From: Fennellomyces sp. T-0311
Taxonomy: Eukaryota; Mucoromycota; Mucoromycetes; Mucorales; Lichtheimiaceae
Direction of reading: 5' to 3'
Length of the DNA stretch: 64,000 nucleotides
Assembly: GCA_025266875.1 (NCBI GenBank)
Contig: JALLLT010000003.1
Coordinates: forward strand, 806,001 to 870,000
Below the pieces are notes generated by a model. The model saw only the letters and a program-made list of their open reading frames with translations, was not told the origin of the DNA and did not search any database. Shown here one piece after another: positions 22,397-34,543 of the stretch. Position 1 is the stretch's first letter; each line of letters opens with the position of its first letter. The position numbers and the translations under genes are program-made.

Positions 22397-22540
22397 CACG
22401 CTTTTCAAACGGCTGAAGAGGAACAGTAGTATAGTAACACCCGCTTTTATAAACAAATTATTTCCATATACGAATAAAGGTCTGTGGCACGCTGCAAGCG
22501 GCCGATAACATTTGCCGACGAGCGACGACGATGAACAGTT
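22397..22540 (-). repeat. DIRS right inverted terminal repeat with promoter-like TATA box
   Basis: Inverted copy of the left repeat (22397-22516 against 17702-17819). On the sense (minus) strand it carries TTTATAAAAGCGGGTG about 65 nt upstream of the gag ATG, a plausible TATA box for the element. The outermost 34 bp (22507-22540) pair with the internal complementary region. Confidence 0.8.
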
Positions 22541-22929
22541 TGGGGAAATTTATAGGCTTCTTTTATCTGGATCCTAGAAATCCGACTGCGATAATAACAC
22601 GTCGTGTCGGAGGCACGCTGTAAATATAGAAGGGTGGCTCGAAGTGTTCCGGGTGTAAGATGAAGATGTGCAAAACGCACAAGTATAATAGAGAAGAAGT
22701 CGTTGACTATGGGGATCCAGTCAAGGAAGTAGATTGATATGTGCAAAATACAGCAAACAAGAGAGTAGACAGCAAACACAATAAGCACATGCTTGCTGGA
22801 TATGGGATATGGTGATACGATCAGAGAGACAAAATGACAAAGAAAATGTATTACAGCGTACATATTGTAAAGCATCGTATAAAAATGGACTCAACATGTA
22901 AAAGTGCCGTTTATTAATAAATATATCGA
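22541..22929. other. intergenic, no gene seen
   Basis: Lies between the DIRS right end and the 3' end of the interrupted protease gene. No domain, repeat or RNA recognised. Confidence 0.45.
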
Positions 22930-23230
22930 TTATATAACTTCAATAGGCGGCAAAAAGTACTTGTTATAGTCCTCCGAATTTTCTGAGTTGCCAAATACTT
23001 TAAGTGCCCAAACTTGGATAGTATACGTTTGTCCAGAGGGAACAGGCCTTCTTTGTGGATTTGATTTATCACCAGTATTTGCTTCTTGGACGCTGCCGTC
23101 CCAAACAAAGTAACGATCTTCAGAGCTAGCAAAACTGGCCGGAATGTTGACAGCGTTTCTGGTAGCCATACCCACGAATTCTCTAGTTTTGGTATTGTAA
23201 ACTTGGAATAGAATTCGTCTACTCGGTGCA

Positions 23231-23239
23231 AACATCGTC
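23231..23239. repeat. left 9-bp target-site duplication of the MULE
   Basis: AACATCGTC, repeated exactly at 26927-26935. Its ATG (reverse strand) is the same Met codon of protease gene A in both copies. Confidence 0.92.
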
Positions 23240-26200
23240 CGTTCGGCTACGCGTTTCCAAATTTTCACGGATGAAGCCACCGTTAAGTTTCATTTTCCGA
23301 CAGGTCAAATTAAGTTTTTTTGTTGTAAGCCACATATCTTCGCTCTTTACCATGGATTCTCTTCAATATTGCTCCCACTGCAAGGTGTATCGTCCTACCC
23401 GGGATTTTACGGCTAGAAATGGACAGTACAGGACGTGTATTACCTGTCGTCGTAGGCAGTCCAATGTGACACGCCCAGCTTCGGAATTCGCGACGACAAT
23501 GGAAGAAATGATTGAGTTTATCCCAGCACGCACTGATGGTTTGTATCAAATAATCAGAATAAACCGAAACTATACTTAACAAGCTTTTTTTAGCCGGTGT
23601 ATCCTATGTATACGAGGCCGATGTGTTAATCGAAGGGTTCATGCTGCAACTGACTGACGATCGCGCTCTTCTTATGCACATCGTTAGTCAAATCGAGGCA
23701 TGCGATGGTTATATGTATTACCTGAAGAACCTTGCTGATCCACGGCTACGACGCTCGATTTCCTTTAAGTATGTCTGTTGTCAGGATACCAGAGTTCAAT
23801 CTCAAGTGCCGGATGAAGTTCGTGCTCGTCTTCATTCTCGCATGCGAACTCATCCCTGCAATGGGAAAATCTCGGGGTATATTGACCGGGAGAGTGGGTA
23901 TGTATACCTCAAAATTCAGCACTCTTCTGGTCACCCTCCTCCTCGACTGCGAGAGAATATCCGCACAGAGATGCCGCGAGAAGTTCGTGAGTATATCGTC
24001 GAACATGCGGAAGAGCTTTCAGCTCAACCGCTATATCGTCGCATTGTTGCTCAGTTTCCGACTGCTGCTGGTACTGTTACGCAACCACAGGTATGTAACA
24101 AGTGGTGGTATGATGTTGGTACGATGATGATGTTGTAGGTCTATGCTTCATGGGCGCGTCAAGTTGAAAACCGTTATAAACTCCACGACAATCAACTTAC
24201 TTCGGCCATAATGCACGTTGATAGAGGCACCAATGGTGTCTGCAAGGTATGTGTAAGATAACCATATGTGCATGACCATAGCTTTCTTTGCGATGATTAC
24301 TATGCAACAAAAATGGTAGTCAACAATAAAGAGTTCATACATATTTATGATGAATAAAAAACAGATTCTTTATCGGAATTATGGTGGTGTTGTTGGTTTC
24401 GGTTTTGTCACCGAGTTTTTTGTTTCGGCGTGTGCATCCCCTCTGGTACGCGAATTCCATGTCGATTCGACATATAAGACGAATAGAATGGGATACGAGC
24501 TCTTCGGCGTTGTTGCCAACTTTAATGGATGTGGATTCCCCATCGCCTATATGTTCCTTGGTGTTAATGATGGCGTCGTTCCAGAACACCAAAGAGCACC
24601 TTCACGCCAGGAGATGATACGACGCTTTTTCCGTAGTCTACAGACTCATGGATTTGCCCCGGACTTCATCTTTTCGGACAAGGATCGCGGCCAAATCAAT
24701 GCAATTGAAACTGTGTTTGGTCGTCATCCACTACGCCTATGTCTCTGGCATATTCAACGAGCAGTAAAGCTACGGTTGGGTGAAGACAAAAGAGTTGATC
24801 CGCGCTACAATGCAGCAGATGCTCGCGAGCAATTCCCATTCGTTTCTTTGCGCTTTGTTCCACCATCAGACCGCAGTGGAAAAATTTGCCCGAATGCGGA
24901 CCATCGCGACCAAATTGTAGCCATGGTGCGAAAGCACTATCATATGCACCCGCATATTCCACTTCAACGTGGTATGTTGTAACCGTTGAATCGAGTAGGT
25001 ATAAGATACATTGTTAATATTGGACTTAGTTGGCCGTGAAAATGCAGATCAACTTCGCCAGCGTGCTGGTCGCGAGTTATATCGCTTTTGCGTTCAGCAC
25101 AATCTTCCTGATGTGTGGGCGTATATGTACAACTGCTGGTACGCTCGTGTGTGGTGGGATCGATGGGCTCGCAGCAGTCGCCCTGACAACATCCCGATGG
25201 CGAAAACCACGATGATGATAGAAGCACAATGGCGAGTGCTAAAGAGGGACTTTCTTTTGAACTTCCCTCGTCCACGACTCGACCTGCTGATGTATATAAT
25301 CATCAACCAACAACTTCCACTGATGAGAGCAAACTTTCAGCTCAAGATTCAGAATCGCCGTCAGGCATTGGAGTGGGAGAAAGAGTTTGCTAGGTCATGG
25401 AAAACTTTGACGCAAACTCTTCGACGACGCAATGGAGGAGAGGAACCCAATGCAGATGCACGGTATATGCCCTCGATAGAGGATTTTACTTGTGGTTGTC
25501 CTGCATTCATTAATAGCAGATTCATGCTCTGCAAGCACCTTGTCAAACGGTACAATGATGCAGTTAGACAATCATGGAGTCTCTTTAGTGCACTGGATGT
25601 TTATATCCAGCGCAAAGACACTGCGCCTTATGTGCACGTTGAAGAAGACGTATGTGCGCCTATAGCTACATGAAAAAAATCTGCTTCCTAACGTGTTTAA
25701 CACGTAGATCCAAGTATATCCCTTTAGGCTAATGCGACTTTCCCCTCTTTCTTGGCCTCGGGGCGATGAAGACGATATTCTGACAGCAGTAGACGATGTA
25801 CCTACAAATGCTGCTCGCCCTCTCGAAGATGGTGCGTGGCTTTTGTAGTATAGGTTAACATTAGTGATATTCAAAGTACTGAGTGCATTATTTATAGACG
25901 CACTAACGGATTTCAATGCTACTCAAGAAGCTGATATCCTATCGGTTAGTGGCGTTCAAATGGAAGGGGATAATTTGCCTCCTTTGCCTGGTCACGTTAC
26001 TGTGGACGAAGAGGATGAGATCATAGTGATCGATGACGACGACGACGATGACGACGACGACGGACTGGTTGAAGATGCTTTAGACGTAGATGCCGACATT
26101 GACGATGAAGAGACTGATTTGTGGACCCGTTTGGGTACATCGGAAGATAGTTTGCTGCAAACATATCAACGGCATCAACAATTAATGCAGCAATTAAATG

Positions 26201-26926
26201 AGACACGCCTTCAGCTACAAGAAGAAGTAGCAAGCTATCGGATGATGCTGCCACCGAAGAATATGTCAGAAGAGTTCGTCAACACCGCAACGAGAATATC
26301 CGCTCAAGGAACTCGCGTGGTGTCCATCCGTACATTCAGTATTATCCTTTATAGACTTATTTTTCTTTATCATCTTTATTTTTTTTTTACTTTTTGTGCT
26401 TCCATTTTTTTGTTTCGTTATAGACTTTCTTGATTCTTTTCACTATATACTTTTCTTATCTCTTTTCATTATACACTTTAACAAATCATTGTTTATTTAT
26501 TATATTACACGAGCTATACACGTATTCATACGCCGCGACTTCTCAGAACTCGAATACTAAGCGGTCTATTGTGCAAGTCCCTCAATTGAACAATGTAAGT
26601 GTTGTTACATGCTAAGTGTTATATAGGAATGTCAACTGCCTGTTTTAATGTCAGCTGTCTAATTTAAGGCAAGTGTACATGGTATTTATGTGACAAGATA
26701 AATAAATATGCAGCTTTTGCCATGATTTTCTGCTTTTTTTTGTGCTTTTTACTCGTGTATTAAGTTGTGATGGATGGTTGAAGGGTTACCATCTGTGTGT
26801 CCCGCCATCCAAGGGACCGCTCCTGGCATAAGCCACCTGCTGTTAAGCCACAGCCTTTCTTTTGACCTATCTGGGCAGAAATTCCCAGTGCTCATCCGTG
26901 AAAATTTGGAAACGCGTAGGCGGAGT
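23240..26926 (+). mobile_element. Mutator-like element (MULE), complete, inserted in protease gene A
   Basis: 3687-bp class II transposon. Terminal inverted repeats of ~36 bp share a perfect 28-bp core (CTACGCGTTTCCAAATTTTC... through GGATGA) after 8 mismatched outer bases. A 9-bp duplication AACATCGTC flanks it, the length expected for MULEs. It carries one multi-exon transposase gene on the plus strand that appears intact. The host frame is undisturbed on both sides and the TSDs are identical, so the insertion is recent. Confidence 0.93.
23352..26612 (+). CDS. MULE transposase with N-terminal zinc-binding motif and SWIM zinc finger
   Basis: DDE transposase that cuts and reinserts the element. 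Exons: 23352-23538, 23594-24090, 24139-24246, 24365-24971, 25030-25649, 25708-25831, 25898-~26316 and a probable last exon ~26550-26612 (donor of exon 7 uncertain). The N-terminus has a CxxC...CxxC cluster (YCSHCKVYRPTRDF ... RTCITCRRRQ), reminiscent of Stc1-type fingers. Catalytic core: Asp in REFHVDSTYKTNRMGYELFG, Asp in DFIFSDKDRGQINAIETVF, the C/H pair in LRLCLWHIQRAVKL, and Glu in MIEAQWRVLKRDFLLN. SWIM finger: FTCGCPAFINSRFMLCKHLV (CxCxnCxH). The C-terminal ~150 residues are very acidic with a run of ten Asp and a Gln-rich helix. All frames and splice phases fit, so this copy could be active. Confidence 0.85.
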
Positions 26927-26935
26927 AACATCGTC
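26927..26935. repeat. right 9-bp target-site duplication of the MULE
   Basis: AACATCGTC, identical to 23231-23239. Confidence 0.92.
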
Positions 26936-29698
26936 AGTTCAATTAAAGGTTTTGGACTGTCTTGTAAGCTGCGTTGATATATAAATGGGGTACTGGTGCT
27001 ATATTCGTTCTTTTTGTTTCCGGTGTCGGTTAACCTCGGCTTGTAATCGTCGTTAAAAGATGGTAGAGCACGTTGATCACCGACCATGCCGATATATGGG
27101 ACAGTGATATCGTTCCGACCATTATTTCGTGCGCCTACGCTCTGGAATATCACATATCCACCGTACATTAGATGGAGATTTGGATCTGTCTTTGGTGGCG
27201 TAATTGTAACGATAATTTCTATCGAGGCCATAGGATTGACATATATGGCAGTCTGTGAAATTTGCACTTGAGCGACATCATATTCGCTGGAGAGAACTTC
27301 TGGCTCATTACGATAGATCTTCTTGTTTTTCCATTCGTACGGAACGATGGTAGCACTATTGACATATTCGATGTTATATGCTGCAATATCTTGACCATAA
27401 TTCGTAATCGTAAGCTTGTGCTCCCTGATAAAGTGCTCAGTATCGTTTAAGGCGATGCTTCCAGGTGATACATGGACATCGTTATGAATTGCGTTGTATA
27501 CTGGATATTAAGTCATTGGCATATTTAGACAACTACTGGATGTATAATACTGGAATGATACCTTGTAAAAGTCCTGCACCTTGACGATATGGAGAGTCGT
27601 AAGCACTTTCTGACACATCTACAAAGGTTCGTTGAGCGTAATTTTGGAACTGCTCCAGAATATATGTTGCAGTCGCACTGGACTTCGGTTGGTTTTGATA
27701 ACCCTTCGCACTCATGTATAACGCCAGCGCTCCAGATACGTAGGGTGCAGACATGGATGTGCCGTTCATCATTGTCCAGCCTCCTCGATATCGAGGGTAT
27801 GTTGAATACATAAATCCACCGACGCCTGTAATTGTCGGCTTAAAATCATTCTCGTATGATGGACCAACACTTGAAAATTCGGATATAAGCCCAGCTGTGC
27901 GAACTGGTACAACCCGGCCGGTATTCAGTAATAAAGGCAGCTTTTTTTGTGACCGAACCTGGCGCAGAATTGCCTCACCAGAATTGTAGCTGATACCAGC
28001 AACTGGGACCTCTGCTTCTGGTACTCTTGGTGTGTAGGGAAGATCAGGATTCTTCCTATCAGCGTTGTAAATTAAGACGCCAATTGCACCTTGCTGAATG
28101 AGGTTGGCTATCTGCATATCTACTGAGCAGCGCTGAGCAGATGCCACGACCCCAATTCTGCCTCTAATGCTTAGAGGGATAGTGTTTGGATCACAAGCGC
28201 CAGTTCGACCACCTCCAGCGGCTTGTACATTAGGAACAAACGTAAATTGATGACCGTTGCCCATAATGTAATCTAAAACGCAATAATGTTAAACTTAAAC
28301 CACCTGTGCTATCATTTTGGAAACTTACCAAATGCTATCTTGGTACCAGATATCTGAAAGGCACTATTTAGAGTATACTGGTTATCGACAGAAGCCACAG
28401 AGATAACACCTTTGCCAACAGATGGTGAACGGACAGTCAGTGCTCCAAACTGACCATCATTTCCGGCAGATATAACCACTTGATCACCATAAAAAATTAG
28501 TGATATAAAGATCTAAAGAAAAAATAAAGCAGAGCGTACCAATTGTTCCTGTTGCAGCAATATTTGCTGCTTCTTCGGCGATACTATCCTCTGGCCAGCT
28601 GTTGTGATTTCCTATACTCATTGAGATGATGTGCGGATCCCAATTGTTAGCTGCGTGCAACGCATTTATGATTGCATCTGTAGGTGCAAATCCTAAGCAA
28701 TCAGACGTTCGCCACATTCCCAAGGTTGCACCTGGAGCCACACCCGTGTAATTCTATATCATATAGTTACAAAAGTTTTGAAATATACTCAGTAACCACT
28801 ATGAATGTTAATTGTGTAAATACTGCTTATACCACTGACCTCTGAATTAGCACCAATGATTCCTGCCACGTGGGTCCCATGTCCTAGAAAAATGTAATGG
28901 CTCTGAGTAAATGTATATGCATGACATTCGGCATGTACAAATGATTACCAGAGCGACTGCCTTTGTAATGCTCGCATCTGTCCATAGGGTCGTCTTCATT
29001 AAAAGTTACTGCATTGCGAGAATCTTTCTCTCCACTCTTGAAAACACGTAGCACATCGCCACCTGCTTGAAATTTTGCATTAGGAGTTTTGAATCCACCA
29101 CCAAATGCCTCATGGAAGTAATCGACACCTATACAAAGGTTCAGCGTATGTCCAATTTCTTAATAAAAACTCGCAATCTACCATCATCAATTATCGCAAT
29201 ACGGATCCCTTGTCCAGTATTTCCTTCCTTGTGAACCTGATCCACTTGAGTCATTGCATGAGCCATTAGACGCTCAGCACCAGGTACGCTTTTGGGAACT
29301 TCGGTGGTACCACCAGCTTGCGTTAGACGTGAAATGATATGCACCGGTGACACTTTTCTGGTCAGATTTGAATAAGCAATCGCATCAAGAACTTCCCCGT
29401 GTAAATGAGGTGTATTTTCATCAATTTGGATTGATGCTGCACGCAAAAGTTCATAGTTAATGACACGTGAAATGGAAAGGTGAATATCTGAATAACGGCC
29501 TTTCAAGTAATCCAGCAAGAGTTTGCTGTCACGATCGGCATCATCCCCAATGAATTTCACCAAATAGAGACCGGATATCTGTGTACGGGCACCCTGCAGG
29601 CCGTGTGTACTCGTAGGTGACGCAATGGAGAAATTGATAAAAGAGAGGATAATAAATAGTAGGATGACCACTCTTCTTGTTGGAGATAACGTTATCAT

Positions 29699-31482
29699 TT
29701 TTGGATTTCACAAGTGATGTAAAGATATGAGAATATGATATGTAGAGGATAAAATCAAAATCGTCAATGAATAACATTGCTATAAGTGCATTTATGGGCA
29801 CTTATTTATGATCCCTAGTCTGGACCAAGCCTTCGGCTTAGAATTTCGTAATACATAGATGACATCTTGTGATATATTATAGATTCGGGGTCATTGTGCT
29901 CGGTATCCACAACATGCGTATGGGGCCCATACACAAGTCAGATTGTACTACGTATGCAAAGCCTAGAGTGGTTCTCATCATAGGCATGGTTTGAAGTGAA
30001 GTTACGTGTACTATACAGATAACCATTTAAGCCGCATCTATTTCGTAACACTGGTCGATAAGTAATTCAAAGAACACTTACACATTAAAAATTTCTATGG
30101 TCAATTTGTCTACACCACATATACACCGAAGTAATTACAGAAAATGCGAAGATCACGTTTTTTGTCATTAAAAATAGATTCAATTCCTGACACGTGACTT
30201 ATGTTGTGACACATGTTTTAAGTTCTTATATTCTGTGGACTTTTTAGGTATGGCACAATTGTCATGAAAGAGCTTTTGTTGGTTAGTTATTTATTATAAA
30301 GTTTAACTCAACCTGTGATGTCAATATCTTAATTCGCTCAAGACCATTGGATACAAAGTTGAAAATAAGGCACCTTAACAGCAAATGCCTAGCACTGAAT
30401 TCTATTTGCATTTTCTATGTTTTGTATTACAATGTGGCCCAAAAAGGGTCTCCCTCATATAAGCACATTGCATTAGCCACTTTGTAACTGGGAAAAAGTT
30501 TCTTTTGATTATACGTACAAGAATGTCCATCCACTTCAAACTTGGGAAACTATATAGTAACGGTTATTTTTGACAAGCAGGGCAGATATCTTTTACAAGA
30601 TTTACTTTTGACCAATTGCTTAATATTCTGCTAAAAAAAGTACATCATGCTGCTTTACATATCTGTATTAAGTAGGTTTTTGATAATAGGTGTGTACTAC
30701 TTAATACCAAAACTAACATTCCCCTTGAAATGGTACCCGGACTTAATATCAACTCTCTGGGATTTAACTTTTTATGCTAACCTTGTGTTTTTGCCAGAAC
30801 ATAAGTATAATGAGAAAGTGTATAGTGAATAACACCTGTATGCGCATTTTAGTGTTGACATATTGTTGACAATCTCCAATGGGCGGTATAGTCTCAAATT
30901 ATATCTAAAATTGTGATGACGTACGAGGCATTAAAGTATAAACTCTATTGTCACAAACAAACTTCGACAAGCGATGGATGAATGCAACCAGATGTGCTTA
31001 TATGCGTAGATATTCCGTTACGTACCGATAAGTGTAAAATACGCAGTACTTTTCCCGGCCAGAAATTCCGTTGACCCTCTATGTCGGGCCATTGTTATGT
31101 AAGGTAGTACGAAACCGTGTTTCAGGTGAAAAATACACATTTTCATATTATTAAGGAAAAGAAAATGCCGTTTTCTAGAAAAGGGAAAAATATAACCAAT
31201 TTCCAGACCCAGTACATAGATATGTCTGCATGACTATCTAAAAGGTATAGGCTACATGGTATCGTAACATCAGATTTGATTTCCTTTTAAAAATATTTTG
31301 GACAGGTAATCCTTATTTATGAAAGCCTGCAAAGCAGTTGAACAACAAAGGACTATCGTGTATACTATTGTCGATCCCTCTAGAAAACTTACTACAAGCG
31401 ATTCTTCCATTTCATCACATTTAGATTTGCATGTTCTTTATTATTGGGCATATACTAGAATATAAAAAACGCGGTAGAAAAT
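29699..31482. other. intergenic between the two protease genes
   Basis: 1.8 kb of AT-rich sequence between the start of protease A and the end of protease B. It contains the promoter of gene A. No gene, transposon end or RNA recognised. Confidence 0.45.
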
Positions 31483-34400
31483 TTATACAACTGTAATTGG
31501 GCCCACCTTCCACTCCTGCCAATCATTAGGATTACTTGGGTTGCCAAATATTTTTAGCGCACGGACACCAATAACATAAGAACTTCCTATCTGAACCATT
31601 TGCTTTGGAGGATTCTTTTTATCGGATATAAAGCCGGCATTCCGTACACGAAAAGTACCATCCCAGAGCAATGCACTACTAAAAGGTTTGGCGGTTGTCG
31701 CTCGACCATTGCTATTGACGCTGTGAGCAAAAGCCAAACCAATTTCTTGCCCCTGTACGTTGTAGAGCGGGAATTCAACAAGTCTACTTGGTGTAAACAG
31801 TGACACAAGAATTGTAGGTTGAGTTTGTGGTATGTTGCGGTTGTAGGTGAGGGGATTATCAGTGTTATACTCGGTTTCCTGACCAGATGAATCGCGTAGT
31901 ATTGGATGTATATCTCGGGTGAACATGGGCAGTTCACGTTGTTTGCTAGCAATGCCAATATACGGGACAGTAATAGAAGCTTGATTTTCGACAGTGTTTT
32001 GGAGAAACACGTAGCCACCATACATGACATGAAGCTTTTCGTTTATGTCGGGTACTAGTACGGTCACTGTGAGATCGACGTGTGCCTTGGGGTGGACTAT
32101 AATGGTGTCTTGTGAAAACTGCAACTGGGCCGTGTTGACATTGGTAGCTGACATTGCAGGCTCATTAAATTGGATATCGTTTGCTTGAAAGTTGTATGGA
32201 AGGAGCGAAACGCTATTTCGATAGACAACTTTGTATTGTACAATATCTTGGCCGCGATTGCTGATTCGCAATGTATGTTGTCGATTCAGATGTTCAGTGT
32301 CGTTGAAACTAATACTGGCAGGTGACACATGAACAGACTGATAAATTGCATCGTACACTATGTTAATGAGTATATAAAGTCAATAGACATCTATTATATT
32401 TCAACTTGTTCAAGTTACCTTGCACAAGACCAGCACCCTGTCGAAATGGTGAGTCAAAATAGCTCTTGGTAACGTCCGATGCAGCTAAAAATGCGTAATT
32501 CTGAAATTGCTCCAGGATATACTGAGGTGACTGACGATTTTGTCCCAATGCACTCAAGTACAATGCAATAGCCCCAGATACGTAAGGTGCAGCCATAGAT
32601 GTGCCGTTCATCATTGTCCAGCTTCCCCGGTATTGAGGGTATGTTGAATACATGAATCCCCCAACGCCACCGATCGTCGGCTTGAGATCGTTTTCATAGG
32701 ATGGCCCGACAGCTGAAAATTCTGAAACCAGACCACTTGTGCTAACAGGTGTAACCCTGCCTGTATTCAATAACCGAGGCAATTTGTTTTGAGGCAGAAC
32801 CTGGCGCACAGCAGCGATAATGGCCTCACCAGCATTATAGCTAACACCAGCAACAGGGATCACTGCTTCCGGTGCATACGGTGTATACGGAAGGTCGGCA
32901 CTCTTCTTGTCGCCATTGTTGTAGATCACAACACCAACGGCACCGTGCCTAGCGAGGTTGGCCGCCTTTATGTCATCGGTGCAGGATCCATCTTGAGCTA
33001 CTAATGCTATATTTCCCTTGACATGTATGGGGATAGTATTTTGATTACAAGCACCACTCGAACCACCACCAGAAACCAGACCTTCAGGAACACCACCAAT
33101 ACTTTCGCTGGCAACAGTGTATTCTAAATGAATTAAATGTTTAGAGAATGGTGATTAAAAGTACCAATACTTCTACTAACCAAATTCCTCTCCAGTGGTA
33201 GCAATGCGAACGACTCTTTTAAGTGTATATTGGTTGTCAAAAGAAGCAACTGAAATAACCCCATTTCCCGCGGAAGGTGATTCAATTGTCAAAGCGCCAT
33301 AGTAACCAGCATTTCCAGCTGCGGCTACAACTAGTTATAACGAACATAAATGTTGGCAAAAGTCAAACCAAATAATAAATCTAATTAATCTTGTAACAGC
33401 TTTCATACCTATGGTTCCTCTAGCAGCAATACGAGAGGCTACTGCGGCATCGGCGTATTCTGACCAACCACTAGGATGGCCAACGCTCATTGAAATGATT
33501 TGAGGTTTTGTTTGATCCGCGGCAAGCATAGCCTCAACAATTGCGTCTTCATTGGTGTTACCATAGCAATCAAATACACGCCACATGCCCAAGATCGCAT
33601 CTGGCGCGACACCAGAATAGTTCTATGCAGTATATAACGGATCTGTAAGTATCTAATAGGTACGCGGCATGCACAGTCTCAACCTGAGCCTTGGCTCCAA
33701 TAATACCAGCCACATGAGTTCCGTGTCCTACATAATAATATATAAATTGGTATATACGTAGCCAAATATATGTATAACAAGCATGTCGCGCTTACCTGTA
33801 CTGGAGCCTTTGTACTGGCCACAATCATCTAGGGGATCATCATCATACACTGTATTATCGCTTCCATCAGGCCTTCTTTCGAGTTGAGCGACACCGATCA
33901 TATCACCTCCGTATTGGAATTTGGCACCATTTACTTTGAAGCCGCCACCTAATGCGGGATGCATGTAATCGACACCTATTTTATGACTGTTAATACAATA
34001 CAATATAGTTGAGATTACTCTTCGGCTTGTACCATCGTCGATAATTGCAATATAAATACCCTGCCCGGTATTTTTTGCCTCATGGAGACGATCCACTTGC
34101 GTCAAAGAATGGGCCATAAGACGCTGTGCGTTTGGTACGGCCTCTGGAACTCCACCACCACCAGATTTCTGTGTCGGTCGTGTAATTTGATGAAGAGGAT
34201 ATAGATTTTTTGTCAAATTTGAATCTGCTATGGTATCAAGAACTTCATCGTGCAGTTGTGGTCTGGTAGCATCTATCTGCAGTGAAGCTCCACGTAAAAG
34301 GTCGTAATTAAGTACGCGAGGAATGGAAAGATGAATATCGGGATATCGACTTGTTAAATAATCCAAGAGTAACTTGCTATCACGGTGAGCATCATCGTTA

Positions 34401-34543
34401 ATGAATTCCACCAAATATCGCCCTGGTAATCGTCGGCGATGCTCTTGCACATTATGCTTTGTTGGTGATGCATTTGACCGGCCGGCAAAGAAGACGACTA
34501 ATATTAAAAAGAGACCAATGAGCCGTGGCGTTAGTGTGATCAT
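31483..34543 (-). CDS. secreted subtilisin-like protease (S8) gene B, seven exons
   Basis: Extracellular serine endopeptidase. Exons: 34543-34033, 33975-33796, 33727-33684, 33622-33409, 33330-33181, 33123-32419, 32357-31483; 892 aa. Signal peptide ~1-25 (LIGLFLILVVFFAG), inhibitor-I9-like propeptide (GRYLVEFINDDAHRDSKLL), catalytic Asp in AIIDDG-VDYMHPALGG, His in GHGTHVAGIIG, Asn in VAAAGNAG, PA domain in exon 6 (HGAVGVVIYNNGDK), Ser in NGTSMAAPYVSGAIALYL, Fn3-like C-terminal domain in exon 7. Exons 2, 3, 4, 5 and 7 are exactly the same length (180, 44, 214, 150, 875 nt) as in gene A, a clear tandem duplication. Intron 1 is 57 nt without an in-frame stop, so its retention would add 19 residues next to the catalytic Asp. 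Intact and likely functional. Confidence 0.93.

Larger units (their letters stand above)
17644..22540 (-). mobile_element. DIRS-type tyrosine-recombinase retrotransposon, nearly complete
   Basis: DIRS elements replicate through reverse transcription and insert by a tyrosine recombinase, so they lack integrase and true LTRs. This 4.9-kb copy, transcribed on the minus strand, has: a right inverted terminal repeat (22397-22540), a gag-like frame (22379-21507), RT/RNase H (21506-19553), an overlapping tyrosine recombinase (19664-18750 and beyond), an internal complementary region (18037-18136) and a left inverted repeat (17644-17819). The ends share TT, which is also at the joint inside the internal complementary region, as expected for a circular-junction template. 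There are no TSDs, as the family predicts. It carries one frameshift and two premature stops, so it is probably inactive but recent. Confidence 0.9.
22930..29698 (-). pseudogene. secreted subtilisin-like protease (S8) gene A, interrupted by a MULE
   Basis: Secreted serine endopeptidase of the Vpr/Pr1C-like type (family knowledge). Exons: 29698-29182, 29128-28949, 28883-28840, 28753-28540, 28478-28329, 28272-27562, and a last exon from 27500 that is split: 27500-26927, then 23230-22930 beyond the insert. Signal peptide residues 1-27, I9-type propeptide to ~150. Catalytic Asp in IAIIDDG-VDYFHEA, His in GHGTHVAGIIG, oxyanion Asn in ISAGNDG, Ser in MNGTSMSAPYVSGAL; a PA domain sits in exon 6 and an Fn3-like C-terminal domain in exon 7. 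Without the 3687-bp insert and one TSD the gene would encode 896 aa. As it stands, the last ~100 residues of the C-terminal domain are lost and the frame runs into the MULE end, stopping at 26749. Confidence 0.9.
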
